DNA of 51,492 nt from the NCBI GenBank assembly GCA_934631025.1, contig CAKTXR010000017.1, positions 1 to 51,492 of the forward strand, written 5' to 3'. A model generated the notes under the pieces. It was not told where the DNA came from. It saw nothing but the letters and a program-made list of their open reading frames with translations, and searched no databases. Shown here piece by piece: positions 40,278 to 47,898 of the stretch. Source of the DNA: an uncultured Clostridia bacterium (GTDB lineage: Bacteria > Bacillota > Clostridia > Christensenellales > Aristaeellaceae). Both the position numbers and the translations under genes were made by a program. The first letter of the stretch is position 1, and each line of letters begins with the position of its first letter.

Positions 40278-41543
40278 TTACGCGTCGATCCTGGGGGCGT
40301 TGGCCAGCAGATAGCGCTCGGCCTCGGGGCTCCAGAGACCCTTGTTGGCGGCGCACAGCTCGGCCAGCTTGGCGAAGAGCGGATCGGTCTTGCCCTTCTC
40401 GGCGAAATCGTCGATGGCGGTCAGCGGCAGATCGATGTGGGTGTAGATCAGTTTCTTGCCGCCGGGGATCTTGGGCAGGTTCTTGGTGGTCTCGACGACG
40501 GCGTTCAGGCCGCCGACATGGGTGATCATGCCGGAGGGGGTCAGACGGCCGGCGGCGATCATGTCGAGCGCTTCGATCATGTCGTCGGTGTTGCCGCCGC
40601 TGGTGCCTACGACGTGCGTGGAGGCATAGTGGACGTTGTAGAAATTGAACGTCGCCGACAGCGCGGGATTGGTGGGGCCGGCGAAGAAGTTCAGGCAGCC
40701 GTCGCGGCCGAGGATGTGGTCGCCCTGCTCGATGACGGCGGGCACGGGCGCGAGGACGAACACGTCGTCATAGCCCTTGCCGTCGGTGAGCGCAGTCAGG
40801 CGGCCGACCGGATCGTCGCCGGCGGTGTTGAGATAGACCAGCTTGATGCCGTTTCTGGCGGCTTCTTCGACGGTGTAGATCGAGGCGGCGCGGTCAAGGC
40901 GCGCCTGATCGATGTCGGTCACGACCAGCAGGCCGGGCTTGCGGTCGCAGTGGATGGCGTAGTCGATCATGCCCAGACCCATGGGGCCGGCGCCGGCGAG
41001 GATGGCCGCGTTGCCGCCCTCCTTGATGCCCATCTCATGGACATAGGAGCCGTTGGTGGTGTGATACTGGGCGTGGAACGCGCCGATGATGCAGCTCAGC
41101 GGCTCGGACAGGGAGGCGTAGAAGAACGCGTCGCCCTTGTAATCGAGCAGACAGTTCATCTCCATGACCTCGGCGGGGATGACGGCGTAAGTCGCGTCGC
41201 CGCCGACATACTGATAGGAATAGCCGGGGGAAGCCAGGCTGCCCTTGTAGTTGATGGCCGGCTGGATGCCGAACTTTTCACCCGCCTTGAACTTGTCCTT
41301 GTGCTTGGCGCCGACTTCGACGATTTCGCCGCAGAATTCGTGGCCGATGATGACCGGCTTCTCGGCGATGTCGTCGGGCACGCGCTTGTGGTGGCTGCCC
41401 TGAATGGTGGCCTTGTAGCTGGACATGCAGATGCTGTCGGAGATGATTTTGACCAGAATCTCATCGTCCTTGATGGCCGGCAGCTCGAAGCTCTCCAGGC
41501 GCAGGTCGTTTTCGCCATACAGGCGGACGGCGGTGGTTTTCAT
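40278..41543 (-). CDS. Zinc-binding dehydrogenase, sorbose-1-phosphate reductase-like
   Basis: A 421-residue cytosolic medium-chain dehydrogenase. The GroES-like catalytic domain has the zinc-ligand Cys at 39 (S-I-C-M-S) and G-H-E-F at 67-70. The Rossmann domain has A-G-A-G-P-M-G-L-G-M near 190, then V-T-D-I-D near 212 as the NAD-ribose acidic site. I do not see the four-cysteine structural-zinc lobe. The overall pattern matches proteins annotated as L-sorbose-1-phosphate reductase (fructose/glucitol-6-P interconversion). Its ATG overlaps the upstream gene's TGA in an ATGA, so the two are translationally coupled. With the mannitol-1-P dehydrogenase-like protein it suggests polyol-phosphate metabolism; the exact substrate is open. 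Confidence 0.78.
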   Translation of the reverse strand: MKTTAVRLYGENDLRLESFELPAIKDDEILVKIISDSICMSSYKATIQGSHHKRVPDDIAEKPVIIGHEFCGEIVEVGAKHKDKFKAGEKFGIQPAINYKGSLASPGYSYQYVGGDATYAVIPAEVMEMNCLLDYKGDAFFYASLSEPLSCIIGAFHAQYHTTNGSYVHEMGIKEGGNAAILAGAGPMGLGMIDYAIHCDRKPGLLVVTDIDQARLDRAASIYTVEEAARNGIKLVYLNTAGDDPVGRLTALTDGKGYDDVFVLAPVPAVIEQGDHILGRDGCLNFFAGPTNPALSATFNFYNVHYASTHVVGTSGGNTDDMIEALDMIAAGRLTPSGMITHVGGLNAVVETTKNLPKIPGGKKLIYTHIDLPLTAIDDFAEKGKTDPLFAKLAELCAANKGLWSPEAERYLLANAPRIDA

Positions 41544-42736
41544 GGGACTCTCCTCCTTGATGCTCGTTGGGACAGGAGCTTTTCGTCGCTGTCCAGGATC
41601 ATTTGATACAATTTATCACAGGGGGTCAGCCGGCAGATCTCCCGCACTGCGGAAGGCAGGCCGTGCGTGGCCACCCAACTGCGAACATAGCGCGTGCCCG
41701 CGTCGTTAGCTTCATAATCGAACCCGGCGCGAATGGCGCGGGCGATGGCGCGGGGCTGTCCGCCTGCCGACAGACACATCAGCGCCGGGCCGCACAGTCG
41801 GTCGCTGGCGGACAGCTTGCGCCGCGTGTCCGTGCCTAGGCGGGACAGATCGTCGTTGATATAGGGATTGTCGAGCAGTTCCAGAATAACGCCGCGCCAG
41901 GCCGCCATGGCCTCCGCGGAAAAGCCGTAAACGGCTTGCAGTCCTCGGGACGCTTCCTCGAACGCACATTTGAGCACGTTGCGCAGCTCGGGATCCTTTA
42001 CGGCTTCAAGCACGGTTCTGTAGCCCTTTTTTACGCCCAGATAGCAGCACAGCGCGTGCGCCATATTGAGCGTATAGAGCCGCCTGATCTCCTCGGCCTG
42101 AATGTCGTCTGAAAGACGAATGCGCGGCACGCCGGGCAGCGCGCCCTTGAACGCCTGCCGTCCGACGGCCATTTCGGCATAGCCGTTGTTGAGCAGCGCC
42201 AGAGGATCCTCGCGCAGCATGGCTTCCGTCGCGAACGGCGATATGCACAGAGCCGCCGCCGTGCTGACGCCGACGTTGTTCTTATAGTAGATATAGGCCT
42301 CGCCGGTCAGGCGCTGTTCCAGCAGCATGGCGAAGGCCGCGTTGGGCAGCGCCGTGTTGACGTTCATCATGAAATCCATGGGCGCGGGATTGACGCGCGC
42401 GCGGTGCGCGATGAGCGGCGCGATCATGTCGGCGACCTGCTCCAGCGATTCCCGCGGCACGGCTATGTCCACCAGCAGGCCGTTTTCCTCAAAAAGAGTC
42501 TCGAGCGCGGCGGTTTCATCCGTGTGCAGCGCGGAAAAGCCGCCCTCGATCAGCGTGCGCGATACGCCGCCGGACTGCGCCTTGAATATGGTGTAGGCGC
42601 GCCGTTCGTTCAGCAGGCGAATCAGCCGCGCGTCGATATCGACGAACACCGTGCGCCAGTGCGGCTCGTGGAACAGATCGGCCGTAAATCCGCGGCCAAT
42701 GCGGCCAGCACCCCACACGACAAGCGTTCTCATCAT
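41540..42736 (-). CDS. Mannitol-1-phosphate 5-dehydrogenase-like protein
   Basis: A 398-residue NAD-dependent polyol-phosphate dehydrogenase of the long-chain mannitol dehydrogenase family. The N-terminal nucleotide motif is G-A-G-R-I-G-R-G-F near 8-16. The catalytic helix region Y-K-N-N-V-G near 156 and the L-Y-T-L-N-M-A-H-A motif near 224 fit MtlD. R-L-G-T-D-T-R-R-K-L-S then D-R-L-C-G-P-A near 300-315 match the MtlD C-terminal signature. Two adjacent ATGs (42736, 42733) are possible. It is the middle gene of a three-gene minus-strand operon, 55 bp after the GDPD-like gene and overlapping the next by ATGA. No mannitol PTS is present in the window, so the substrate could be another hexitol phosphate. 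Confidence 0.8.
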   Translation of the reverse strand: MMRTLVVWGAGRIGRGFTADLFHEPHWRTVFVDIDARLIRLLNERRAYTIFKAQSGGVSRTLIEGGFSALHTDETAALETLFEENGLLVDIAVPRESLEQVADMIAPLIAHRARVNPAPMDFMMNVNTALPNAAFAMLLEQRLTGEAYIYYKNNVGVSTAAALCISPFATEAMLREDPLALLNNGYAEMAVGRQAFKGALPGVPRIRLSDDIQAEEIRRLYTLNMAHALCCYLGVKKGYRTVLEAVKDPELRNVLKCAFEEASRGLQAVYGFSAEAMAAWRGVILELLDNPYINDDLSRLGTDTRRKLSASDRLCGPALMCLSAGGQPRAIARAIRAGFDYEANDAGTRYVRSWVATHGLPSAVREICRLTPCDKLYQMILDSDEKLLSQRASRRRVP

Positions 42737-42791
42737 CGATTCCAATCTCCGTTCAGCCGACAGGATGCGCAGGCTGTCTTTTTCATATTGA

Positions 42792-43550
42792 TCAGAGCGT
42801 CGACCACTTTGAGAGAATATCCTTGTCGATGGCTTCAAAATCGCTCGTGTGCGGATATTCCGCCATGTCCGGATGATGCCGGAACGCGGCGGGGGCGTTC
42901 TGGGCGTTCAGGGATATGGTGGCCAGCATGCAGCCGCTCTCGCGGATCTCGGCGATGTTCTCGTCTGAAAAATCGCCGGTGTAGACGAAGCATTTTGCCG
43001 GATAGTCCTTCACGCCGGCCAGCTTTTCCCGTGTGAAGTTGGCCTTCGTGTCGATGAAGCGGGCGGCCGGATCGATCTCGAGGATCAGGTTTATGGCCGC
43101 CGCGCCGGAGCCGTTCGTCGCGTAGACAGTCCGTCCGCGCATGCCGCATTCGACGACCATATGCGCCACCTCGGCGGCGTGCGCAAGGCCTTCCTTCAGG
43201 TCGATGTTGACGCACATTCCGGTGAAATAGGTCAGGTGCAGAATTTCGCGCAGCGTCGGCACGCGGCTTTCGAGATCGCCGCTCCTGACCAGCCTGAGCT
43301 TTGCAATATCGGCGTAATCCGTCTCGGCGATAACGTATTCCACCATGTCGTCGTTCTCATCGAAGCCCTTCACGATTGGATCGTGATTGGCGATGATAAC
43401 GCCGTCCCTTGTGGTGCGCTCGTCCGTCTCGATCATGTCCGCGCCCTTTTGCGCCGCGAGTCTGTATGCGGCGAGCGTGTTTGAATGGACTCCTTCGGTC
43501 ACAAAGCCCTGATGGGCGGATGAAATCCAGGTCTTCGGCAGTCTTTTCAT
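42792..43550 (-). CDS. Glycerophosphodiester phosphodiesterase-like protein with altered motifs
   Basis: A 252-residue TIM-barrel protein of the GDPD family, which hydrolyses glycerophosphodiesters to glycerol-3-phosphate and an alcohol. The family H-R-G...E-N-T opening here reads H-Q-G-F...S-N-T (near 13-24), so the Arg and Glu are replaced. The metal site E-T-D-E near 41 with T-R-D-G-V-I-I-A-N-H-D near 47-57 is kept. N-I-D-L-K near 114 supplies the later acidic/lysine positions. No signal peptide, so it is cytosolic. GAGGTAACC precedes the ATG. It leads the operon with the two polyol-phosphate dehydrogenases, so its substrate may be a sugar- or polyol-phosphodiester; that is inference. Confidence 0.75.
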   Translation of the reverse strand: MKRLPKTWISSAHQGFVTEGVHSNTLAAYRLAAQKGADMIETDERTTRDGVIIANHDPIVKGFDENDDMVEYVIAETDYADIAKLRLVRSGDLESRVPTLREILHLTYFTGMCVNIDLKEGLAHAAEVAHMVVECGMRGRTVYATNGSGAAAINLILEIDPAARFIDTKANFTREKLAGVKDYPAKCFVYTGDFSDENIAEIRESGCMLATISLNAQNAPAAFRHHPDMAEYPHTSDFEAIDKDILSKWSTL

Positions 43551-43680
43551 AGGGTTACCTCTTTTTATTGGATGACGGGACAGCGCGGGTGATACGATTT
43601 GAAAACTCGAACGTGCATAACAGAGCCGTTCGCTGTCCCTTCAAATTTATCAATCAAAAGCCGACTTGGCGAACAAGTCT

Positions 43681-43709
43681 ATTATATCTGATTTGCCATA
43701 ATGAATCAA
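43681..43709 (-). promoter_or_regulatory. Promoter of GDPD-polyol dehydrogenase operon
   Basis: Minus-strand TTGATT (43709-43704), 17-bp spacer, TATAAT (43686-43681), about 130 bp upstream of the first gene. The rest of the divergent region (43551-43873) shows a TATAAT at 43825-43830 on the plus strand for the TM2 gene without a clear -35, and nothing else. Confidence 0.65.
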
Positions 43710-43873
43710 GCCCTTTTCACCGCTAAAAGCGCAAATATTGTCCGGCGTCTCCGCGGCGCGCGGCGAACGCTGCAAAAAGGTATGAATTAACATAAAAGGC
43801 GCTGGAAATTATCAAAAATCGTCGTATAATAAAAGGGAAGAGGTTCCCTATGATCGGAAGGAGGAATTGAGCG

Positions 43874-44443
43874 ATGGCTGAATGTCCCTTTTGCAAGGAA
43901 ATCTATTCCGGAATGCCCGACAGATGCCCGCACTGCGGCGAGGATCTCTCGGCGGTGAACGCGGAAAAGCCGCAGCCTGTGCGGGCGGTGAAGTCAAAGA
44001 CCGTCGCTGCGCTGCTGGCGCTCTTTCTCGGCGAGGCGGGCGCGCACAGCTTCTATCTGGGCTATAAAAAGCGGGGCGCGATCCAGGCGACTGGGCTTGC
44101 CGCGCTGATCGTCGGCTATGCCTGCTCTGCGGCGGCCGTGCTCAACGACAGCATGGCGGCGTTCGTTGTGTCGGTGGTCTTTCTGCTTTACGGCGCGGCG
44201 GTCTGCATATGGGCGTTTGTGGATTTCATCCGCATCATTTCAGGGTATCTCGAGCCGGCGGACGGCACGATCTATACGGAGGAATGGTCGGCCTATGTGC
44301 GCGCCATGCAGGCGGCGGAGGCGGCCACTACGCCGAAGGACAGCGCCAAAAGGCTGGAGACGCTGGCGCGGCTGCGGCAGCAGGGCATACTGACCGAGGA
44401 GGAGTTTGAGCGGAAGAAGGCCGAGCTGCTGAAAAAGCTGTGA
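43874..44443 (+). CDS. Zinc-ribbon, TM2 and SHOCT domain membrane protein
   Basis: A 189-residue membrane protein. An N-terminal zinc ribbon has C-P-F-C (4-7) and C-P-H-C (18-21). A TM2 domain follows at about 40-120: K-S-K-T-V-A-A-L-L-A then G-A-H-S-F-Y-L-G near 57-64 (the usual G-x-H-x-F-Y-L-G), with two or three hydrophobic spans. A linker leads to a C-terminal SHOCT motif, L-A-R-L-R-Q-Q-G-I-L-T-E-E-E-F-E near 163-178, a short helix pair often found at protein ends for oligomerisation. AAGGAGG precedes the ATG. No function is established for such proteins; a sensor or scaffolding role is possible. Confidence 0.85.
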   Translation: MAECPFCKEIYSGMPDRCPHCGEDLSAVNAEKPQPVRAVKSKTVAALLALFLGEAGAHSFYLGYKKRGAIQATGLAALIVGYACSAAAVLNDSMAAFVVSVVFLLYGAAVCIWAFVDFIRIISGYLEPADGTIYTEEWSAYVRAMQAAEAATTPKDSAKRLETLARLRQQGILTEEEFERKKAELLKKL

Positions 44444-44496
44444 ATTTCAAAAAAATCTGAAAAAATGCGATTTGTGTGTTTCAGCGCCGGATTTGC

Positions 44497-44505
44497 TGGT
44501 ATAAT
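44497..44505 (+). promoter_or_regulatory. Extended -10 promoter of rubrerythrin gene
   Basis: TGGTATAAT (TGn plus TATAAT) lies about 60 bp before the gene; no good -35 is seen, as allowed for extended -10 promoters. Confidence 0.55.
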
Positions 44506-44567
44506 ATACTCAGAGCCGAGAGAAAGGCGATCAACAAACGCGATAAGCGATAAGGAGGATACAGATT

Positions 44568-45137
44568 ATGAAGAAGTGGGTTTGCCCTGTTTGCGGTTAT
44601 GTTCATGAAGGCGATACGCCTCCCGAGAAGTGTCCCGTCTGCAAGGTGCCGGGCAGCAAGTTCATCCTGCAGGCTGAGGAAAAGACCTGGGCGGCCGAGC
44701 ACGTCGTCGGCGTGTTCAAGGACATTCCGGACACCGTGCCCGCCGAGGACAAGAAGGCGATCTACGACGGCCTGAAGGCCAACTTCGAGGGCGAATGCAC
44801 CGAGGTCGGCATGTATCTGGCCATGGCGCGCGCCGCGCACCGCGAGGGCTATCCGGAGATCGGCCTGTACTGGGAGAAGGCCGCCTTTGAAGAGGCCGAG
44901 CACGCCGCCAAGTTTGCCGAGCTGCTGGGCGAGGTCGTCTCCGCGTCCACCAAGGAGAACCTGACCGTCCGCGTCGAGGCCGAGAACGGCGCGACCGCCG
45001 GCAAGACCGATCTGGCCAAGCTGTGCAAGAAGTACAATCTCGATGCGCTGCACGACACCATCCACGAGATGGCGCGCGACGAAGCCCGTCACGGCAAGGC
45101 CTTCGCGGGCCTGCTGAAGCGCTACTTCGGCAAGTAA
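44568..45137 (+). CDS. Reverse rubrerythrin (NADH peroxidase-type)
   Basis: A 189-residue cytosolic oxygen/peroxide-scavenging protein. A rubredoxin-like iron site comes first (C6, C9, C22, C25 in K-K-W-V-C-P-V-C and K-C-P-V-C), then a ferritin-like diiron four-helix domain: E-G-E-C-T-E near 71, E-E-A-E-H near 108, and H-E-M-A-R-D-E-A-R-H near 164-173 supply the carboxylate and His ligands. Rubredoxin before ferritin is the reverse order of classical rubrerythrin and is typical of Clostridia, where such proteins reduce hydrogen peroxide and oxygen using NADH-derived electrons. AAGGAGG precedes the ATG. A terminator follows, so it is a single-gene unit. It supports an anaerobic host. Confidence 0.93.
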   Translation: MKKWVCPVCGYVHEGDTPPEKCPVCKVPGSKFILQAEEKTWAAEHVVGVFKDIPDTVPAEDKKAIYDGLKANFEGECTEVGMYLAMARAAHREGYPEIGLYWEKAAFEEAEHAAKFAELLGEVVSASTKENLTVRVEAENGATAGKTDLAKLCKKYNLDALHDTIHEMARDEARHGKAFAGLLKRYFGK

Positions 45138-45164
45138 GAAAAGCAAGCAATATCAAGGGTTTGC

Positions 45165-45194
45165 GGGGGATGCTCGAAAGAGCGTCTCCCTTTT
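45165..45194 (+). terminator. Intrinsic terminator of rubrerythrin gene
   Basis: Eleven-bp stem (45165-45175 with 45180-45190, two G-U pairs), GAAA tetraloop, TTTT. Confidence 0.8.
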
Positions 45195-45195
45195 C

Positions 45196-45302
45196 ATTAT
45201 GCCGCGAATTTTGCTCTCCTTTCTGAGAAAATTATGCCGTTTATGCCATATGACAGCCGCGCAGAGGCAATTTGTGCAGAAATTATGCCACTCAATTATG
45301 CC
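45196..45302. repeat. Cluster of five ATTATGCC octamers
   Basis: ATTATGCC occurs at 45196-45203, 45231-45238, 45282-45289 and 45295-45302, and TTATGCC at 45241-45247, all in one orientation, in a gene-free strip between two convergent terminators. No gene or promoter overlaps them. It marks the left edge of the lower-GC patch. Confidence 0.7.
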
Positions 45303-45351
45303 ACTTCATTGTAGCTGTAGCGATACCCAGCGTCAATAGCCTTTCGTTTAC

Positions 45352-45393
45352 AAAAAGCGGGAGCACCGAAGAAAATGCCTCGGTGCTCCCGCT
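45352..45393 (-). terminator. Intrinsic terminator of WYL regulator gene
   Basis: Perfect 14-bp stem (45393-45380 with 45369-45356, minus sense), followed by TTTT. It starts four bases after the WYL gene stop. Confidence 0.88.
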
Positions 45394-45396
45394 TGC

Positions 45397-46407
45397 TTAT
45401 TCGCTGTATCGTTTGCTGATTTCCTCCAGAGACGCTTTCATTTTCTCCCTCACAGCCTCGGGCGCGGCAATACGAACCGTCTTGCCAAGACTGAACACCC
45501 AGCCGAAGAACTGCTGACTGACAGCCACGGGCACGGTGATTCTGAAATGTCTTTCGTCCTCCTTCAAGACCACGACATCCCGCCCAAATCTGTCCATCAC
45601 GGCTCCCATCATGCGGTTCTGAAAAATCATCGTGACGTGTTCAATTTCGCCGCCGAACATAGAGAAGGTGTATTTGGTGTAGGCGGACATATCCAGCTTG
45701 GCGAACGCCTCCGCCCCTTCGCGGGCAACTCTGATGTTTCCAAGGAGCACCTGCGCCACGCCGTCCATCTTGTCCACGCGGAAATGCTTGAACTTTTCTT
45801 CCTTCGCGTCCCACGCCAAGAGATAGTAGTTATCGTCCGCGTAAAGCATCCGCCACGGGCTGACCACATAACATTCGCCCTTTTTGAAATACCTGCGCTG
45901 CTTGTTCAGGTCATAGTCGAAATAGCGGAACTTGACTTGCGTGTTTTCTGCAATCGCCGCATGAAGCTGATCGACGTTGATGTGAATGGTGTTGTTCATG
46001 CTCTTGACCCGATTGGCAAGCGTCACCTCGCGGTTGAGCGCCCGCGCCTGATAGCTGCTGCACAGTGTTTCCAATTTCTGAATCAGCGTTTTTGTCTTAG
46101 CTTCGGAAAGAAACTTGGAGGAAGCGATGCTGTCCACCATCATTTTCAGCTCGGGCAATTCAAACTGCCTGTCCAAGAGCTTGTATTCGGGCGGACGCTT
46201 GCTCTTGTCCAGCTCAATGCCCATGTTGAAATCCTCAGCCAGAACGAAAATATCATCGTAGATGCTCTTGCGCTCTGCCTTGATGCCCTTTTGCTCCAAT
46301 AGCCCCAGCAGCCGCTCCATGGTAAGGCCGTGGTTCTCATCGGTGTATTCCTCTAATATCTGCTTCAGATACAGCAGCTTCAACTTTTGTTTTTCATTCT
46401 TCGCCAT
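45397..46407 (-). CDS. WYL-domain transcriptional regulator
   Basis: A 336-residue cytosolic DNA-binding regulator. A winged-helix N-terminus (about 8-70: L-L-Y-L-K-Q-I-L-E-E-Y-T then K-S-I-Y-D-D-I near 47) is followed by a WYL ligand-binding domain (about 145-250), with S-P-W-R-M-L-Y then Y-Y-L-L-A-W near 182-197, and a C-terminal extension domain (about 255-330) as in DeoR/YafY-type WYL proteins, which sense nucleic acid or nucleotide ligands. Base composition is visibly less GC-rich than the host genes on either side, as in the mobile remnant to its right, so it may have come with that element. Its promoter faces that of the ribbon-helix-helix gene; it could control that divergent unit. 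Confidence 0.88.
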   Translation of the reverse strand: MAKNEKQKLKLLYLKQILEEYTDENHGLTMERLLGLLEQKGIKAERKSIYDDIFVLAEDFNMGIELDKSKRPPEYKLLDRQFELPELKMMVDSIASSKFLSEAKTKTLIQKLETLCSSYQARALNREVTLANRVKSMNNTIHINVDQLHAAIAENTQVKFRYFDYDLNKQRRYFKKGECYVVSPWRMLYADDNYYLLAWDAKEEKFKHFRVDKMDGVAQVLLGNIRVAREGAEAFAKLDMSAYTKYTFSMFGGEIEHVTMIFQNRMMGAVMDRFGRDVVVLKEDERHFRITVPVAVSQQFFGWVFSLGKTVRIAAPEAVREKMKASLEEISKRYSE

Positions 46408-46466
46408 GGTGCAACTCCCTACAACTTTTCAAGAACAATCAAGAGATTCAGAACTTCTTCGCTGCA

Positions 46467-46495
46467 ATTATAGCACAAAAGCCGCTGCCTGTCAG
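46467..46495 (-). promoter_or_regulatory. Promoter of WYL regulator gene
   Basis: Minus-strand CTGACA (46495-46490), 17-bp spacer, TATAAT (46472-46467), about 60 bp before the gene. Confidence 0.65.
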
Positions 46496-46530
46496 CCTTC
46501 TGACATCCACCGCGCTCCTCCGCCGTTTCT

Positions 46531-46559
46531 TTGAAAAAGACAAAAAATTTTGGTATATT
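46531..46559 (+). promoter_or_regulatory. Promoter of ribbon-helix-helix gene
   Basis: TTGAAA at 46531-46536, 17-bp spacer, TATATT at 46554-46559, divergent from the WYL promoter. Confidence 0.6.
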
Positions 46560-46657
46560 ATTCTTACAGAAGAGAAAAACGGATAAAACTCCGTTGGTCA
46601 AAAGAGAACAGGCAATACAGCTTGTTCTTCATATCTCTGTGGAAAGGAGGGAAAGCC

Positions 46658-46813
46658 ATGACAACGCTTGGAATCCGATTGCCGTTCGATGAAAAGATGA
46701 AATTCATGCGAATGGCAGAACAAAACGATCTGTCAGCCTCGCAGCTGATTCGCGCATTCATTCGCAATTATATTCAGGAACAGGAGCAAAAGCAAAATGA
46801 AAGAAACGCATGA
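46658..46813 (+). CDS. Ribbon-helix-helix small DNA-binding protein
   Basis: A 51-residue protein starting M-T-T-L-G-I-R-L-P-F-D-E-K, a beta strand followed by two helices (K-M-K-F-M-R-M-A-E-Q and S-A-S-Q-L-I-R-A-F-I-R-N-Y-I), the ribbon-helix-helix plan of CopG/ParD/relaxosome accessory proteins. AAAGGAGG before the ATG. The next frame, the broken HTH gene, starts inside its 3' end (46797). In mobile elements such proteins repress the replication/mobilisation operon or act as antitoxins; no toxin partner is visible here, so the first is more likely. Confidence 0.7.
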   Translation: MTTLGIRLPFDEKMKFMRMAEQNDLSASQLIRAFIRNYIQEQEQKQNERNA

Positions 46814-47255
46814 AGAAGTAGAGTTTGAACGGGACTGGCTCAGCGTCGAAAAGCTGTAGTTCAAGCTGCTGACGCTCATCACCGTGCTTGCAGACAGCCA
46901 TCTGGCCTATCGCGGCACGCTATCCGATATGTGCCAGTTCTTTGGCGTAGCGACACGCAACAGCAGGACAAACGTGAAAATCAGGGACGCAATCAACGCC
47001 CTTGAAGCAAACGGCCTCATCAAAACCATCAGGGACGGCAACACTTGGACGCTGACCTTGGCGAAAAAGGCCGAACGCAACCGCAGTGTGATTCGCATTC
47101 GCCGCGATTGGGTGATTGCCGTCAAGACATGCAAGGGCAACGGCTTGGATTGGTCGGCGGCGCTGAAGGTATGGCTTTTTGTGCTGGGCAACACGCAGGA
47201 GCTGATTACATCCTCGCAGATTGCGGAAGCCCTACATCTGTCTAAAAGCACCGTA
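46797..47255 (+). pseudogene. Broken HTH protein of mobile element (internal TAG, lost 3' end)
   Basis: Reading starts M-K-E-T-H-E-E-V-E-F and meets TAG at 46857 after 20 codons. The same frame then continues for about 130 codons: L-T-L-I-T-V-L-A-D-S-H-L-A-Y-R-G, a winged-helix-like segment with N-A-L-E-A-N-G-L-I-K near 60, and a second HTH, S-S-Q-I-A-E-A-L-H-L-S-K-S. Beyond about 47250 the frame runs antisense through the integrase fragment, so the original 3' end is gone. It resembles small HTH proteins seen beside relaxase genes in Firmicutes elements. TAG is used as a normal stop elsewhere here (gene 8247-8759), so recoding is unlikely. Confidence 0.65.
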
Positions 47256-47625
47256 CTGTTCCTGCTGTTCTATGCGAATGATACCGCGCTTTGTGTCTAT
47301 CTGTTCCCACTTCAAGCCGAAACATTCGTTAATGCGCAAGCCACAATATGATTGTCCCATAGACTGTCCTGCTTCTTGCGTGTGTTGTATGCTCTATCCT
47401 TTCTGCCATTTTCGCAGTATTCCTTATAGACCTCGGCATAGGTCTTTTCTTTCGGTGGGATAGACACACAATCGCCCTTTCCCGCTGTTTGCTTTTGTTC
47501 CCTGATAGCGCGCTTTCTCGCTTCTATGGCTGTGCGTTTGTTGAAAAATAGATTGCCGTTTTCATCCCTGCTACATTTCTTGTATATTCCCCATGACCGC
47601 GCTTATCGCCGTCGTATGAAGAGGA
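47250..47625 (-). pseudogene. Tyrosine-type site-specific integrase remnant
   Basis: Three pieces in minus-strand frames. K-R-G-H-G-E-Y near 47610 switches by one base to I-Y-K-K-C-S-R-D-E-N-G-N, the usual integrase arm-binding start, so there is a frameshift. Then A-Y-N-T-R-K-K-Q-D-S-L-W-D-N-H (near 47350-47390) is the core-binding helical domain. After another frame change at about 47340, C-G-L-R-I-N-E-C-F-G-L-K-W-E-Q-I-D is box I of the catalytic domain, ending near 47250. About 100 residues between core-binding and catalytic parts, and everything after box I including the nucleophile Tyr, are missing. It cannot be active. Confidence 0.65.
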
Positions 47626-47772
47626 TTGAGAAGGAAGCCGTGAGGAAGCGTCATTGACAGCGGGCGGAAAATGGCAAGTGAGAAATTGTAAAAAATTTCT
47701 GCTGAAAAATTTTCGCGGCTTGATAGGAGCGCGGGTTATGTTTTTTTCTGCTGCGCACAAACGTGGATTTGC

Positions 47773-47809
47773 GGGAATCGCTTCGACAAGGGCGGTTCCC
47801 ACTTTTTTT
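47773..47809 (+). terminator. Possible terminator upstream of TetR gene
   Basis: GGGAA (47773-47777) with TTCCC (47796-47800), and inner GC pairs, followed by seven Ts at 47803-47809. Which transcript it ends is unclear; the strip 47626-47772 has no gene I recognise. Confidence 0.4.
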
Positions 47810-47821
47810 GATCATGCCCTC

Positions 47822-47870
47822 TTGACAAACGCCGCGCCGGCGACTATACTAAAACTACTGTTTCAAAACA
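47822..47870 (+). promoter_or_regulatory. Promoter and palindromic operator of TetR gene
   Basis: TTGACA at 47822-47827, 17-bp spacer, TATACT at 47845-47850, then palindrome TGTTT-CA-AAACA at 47859-47870, nine bases after the -10. The palindrome is well placed for self-repression by the TetR product. Confidence 0.65.
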
Positions 47871-47898
47871 AACGATTCATTAAAAGGAGATGCGGACG

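Larger units (their letters stand above)
46560..47630. mobile_element. Decayed integrative/mobilisable element remnant
   Basis: A lower-GC block with a ribbon-helix-helix gene, an HTH replication/mobilisation-type gene broken by a TAG codon, and on the opposite strand an integrase with a frameshift and an internal deletion. The two broken genes run into each other near 47250, which implies a deletion joined them. No attachment repeats could be identified by eye. Confidence 0.6.

Noticed and set aside
46857..46859. Stop-codon recoding (TAG read-through) in the HTH gene
   Set aside because: TAG ends an intact gene at 8757-8759, and the same HTH gene also lacks its 3' end, which fits decay better.
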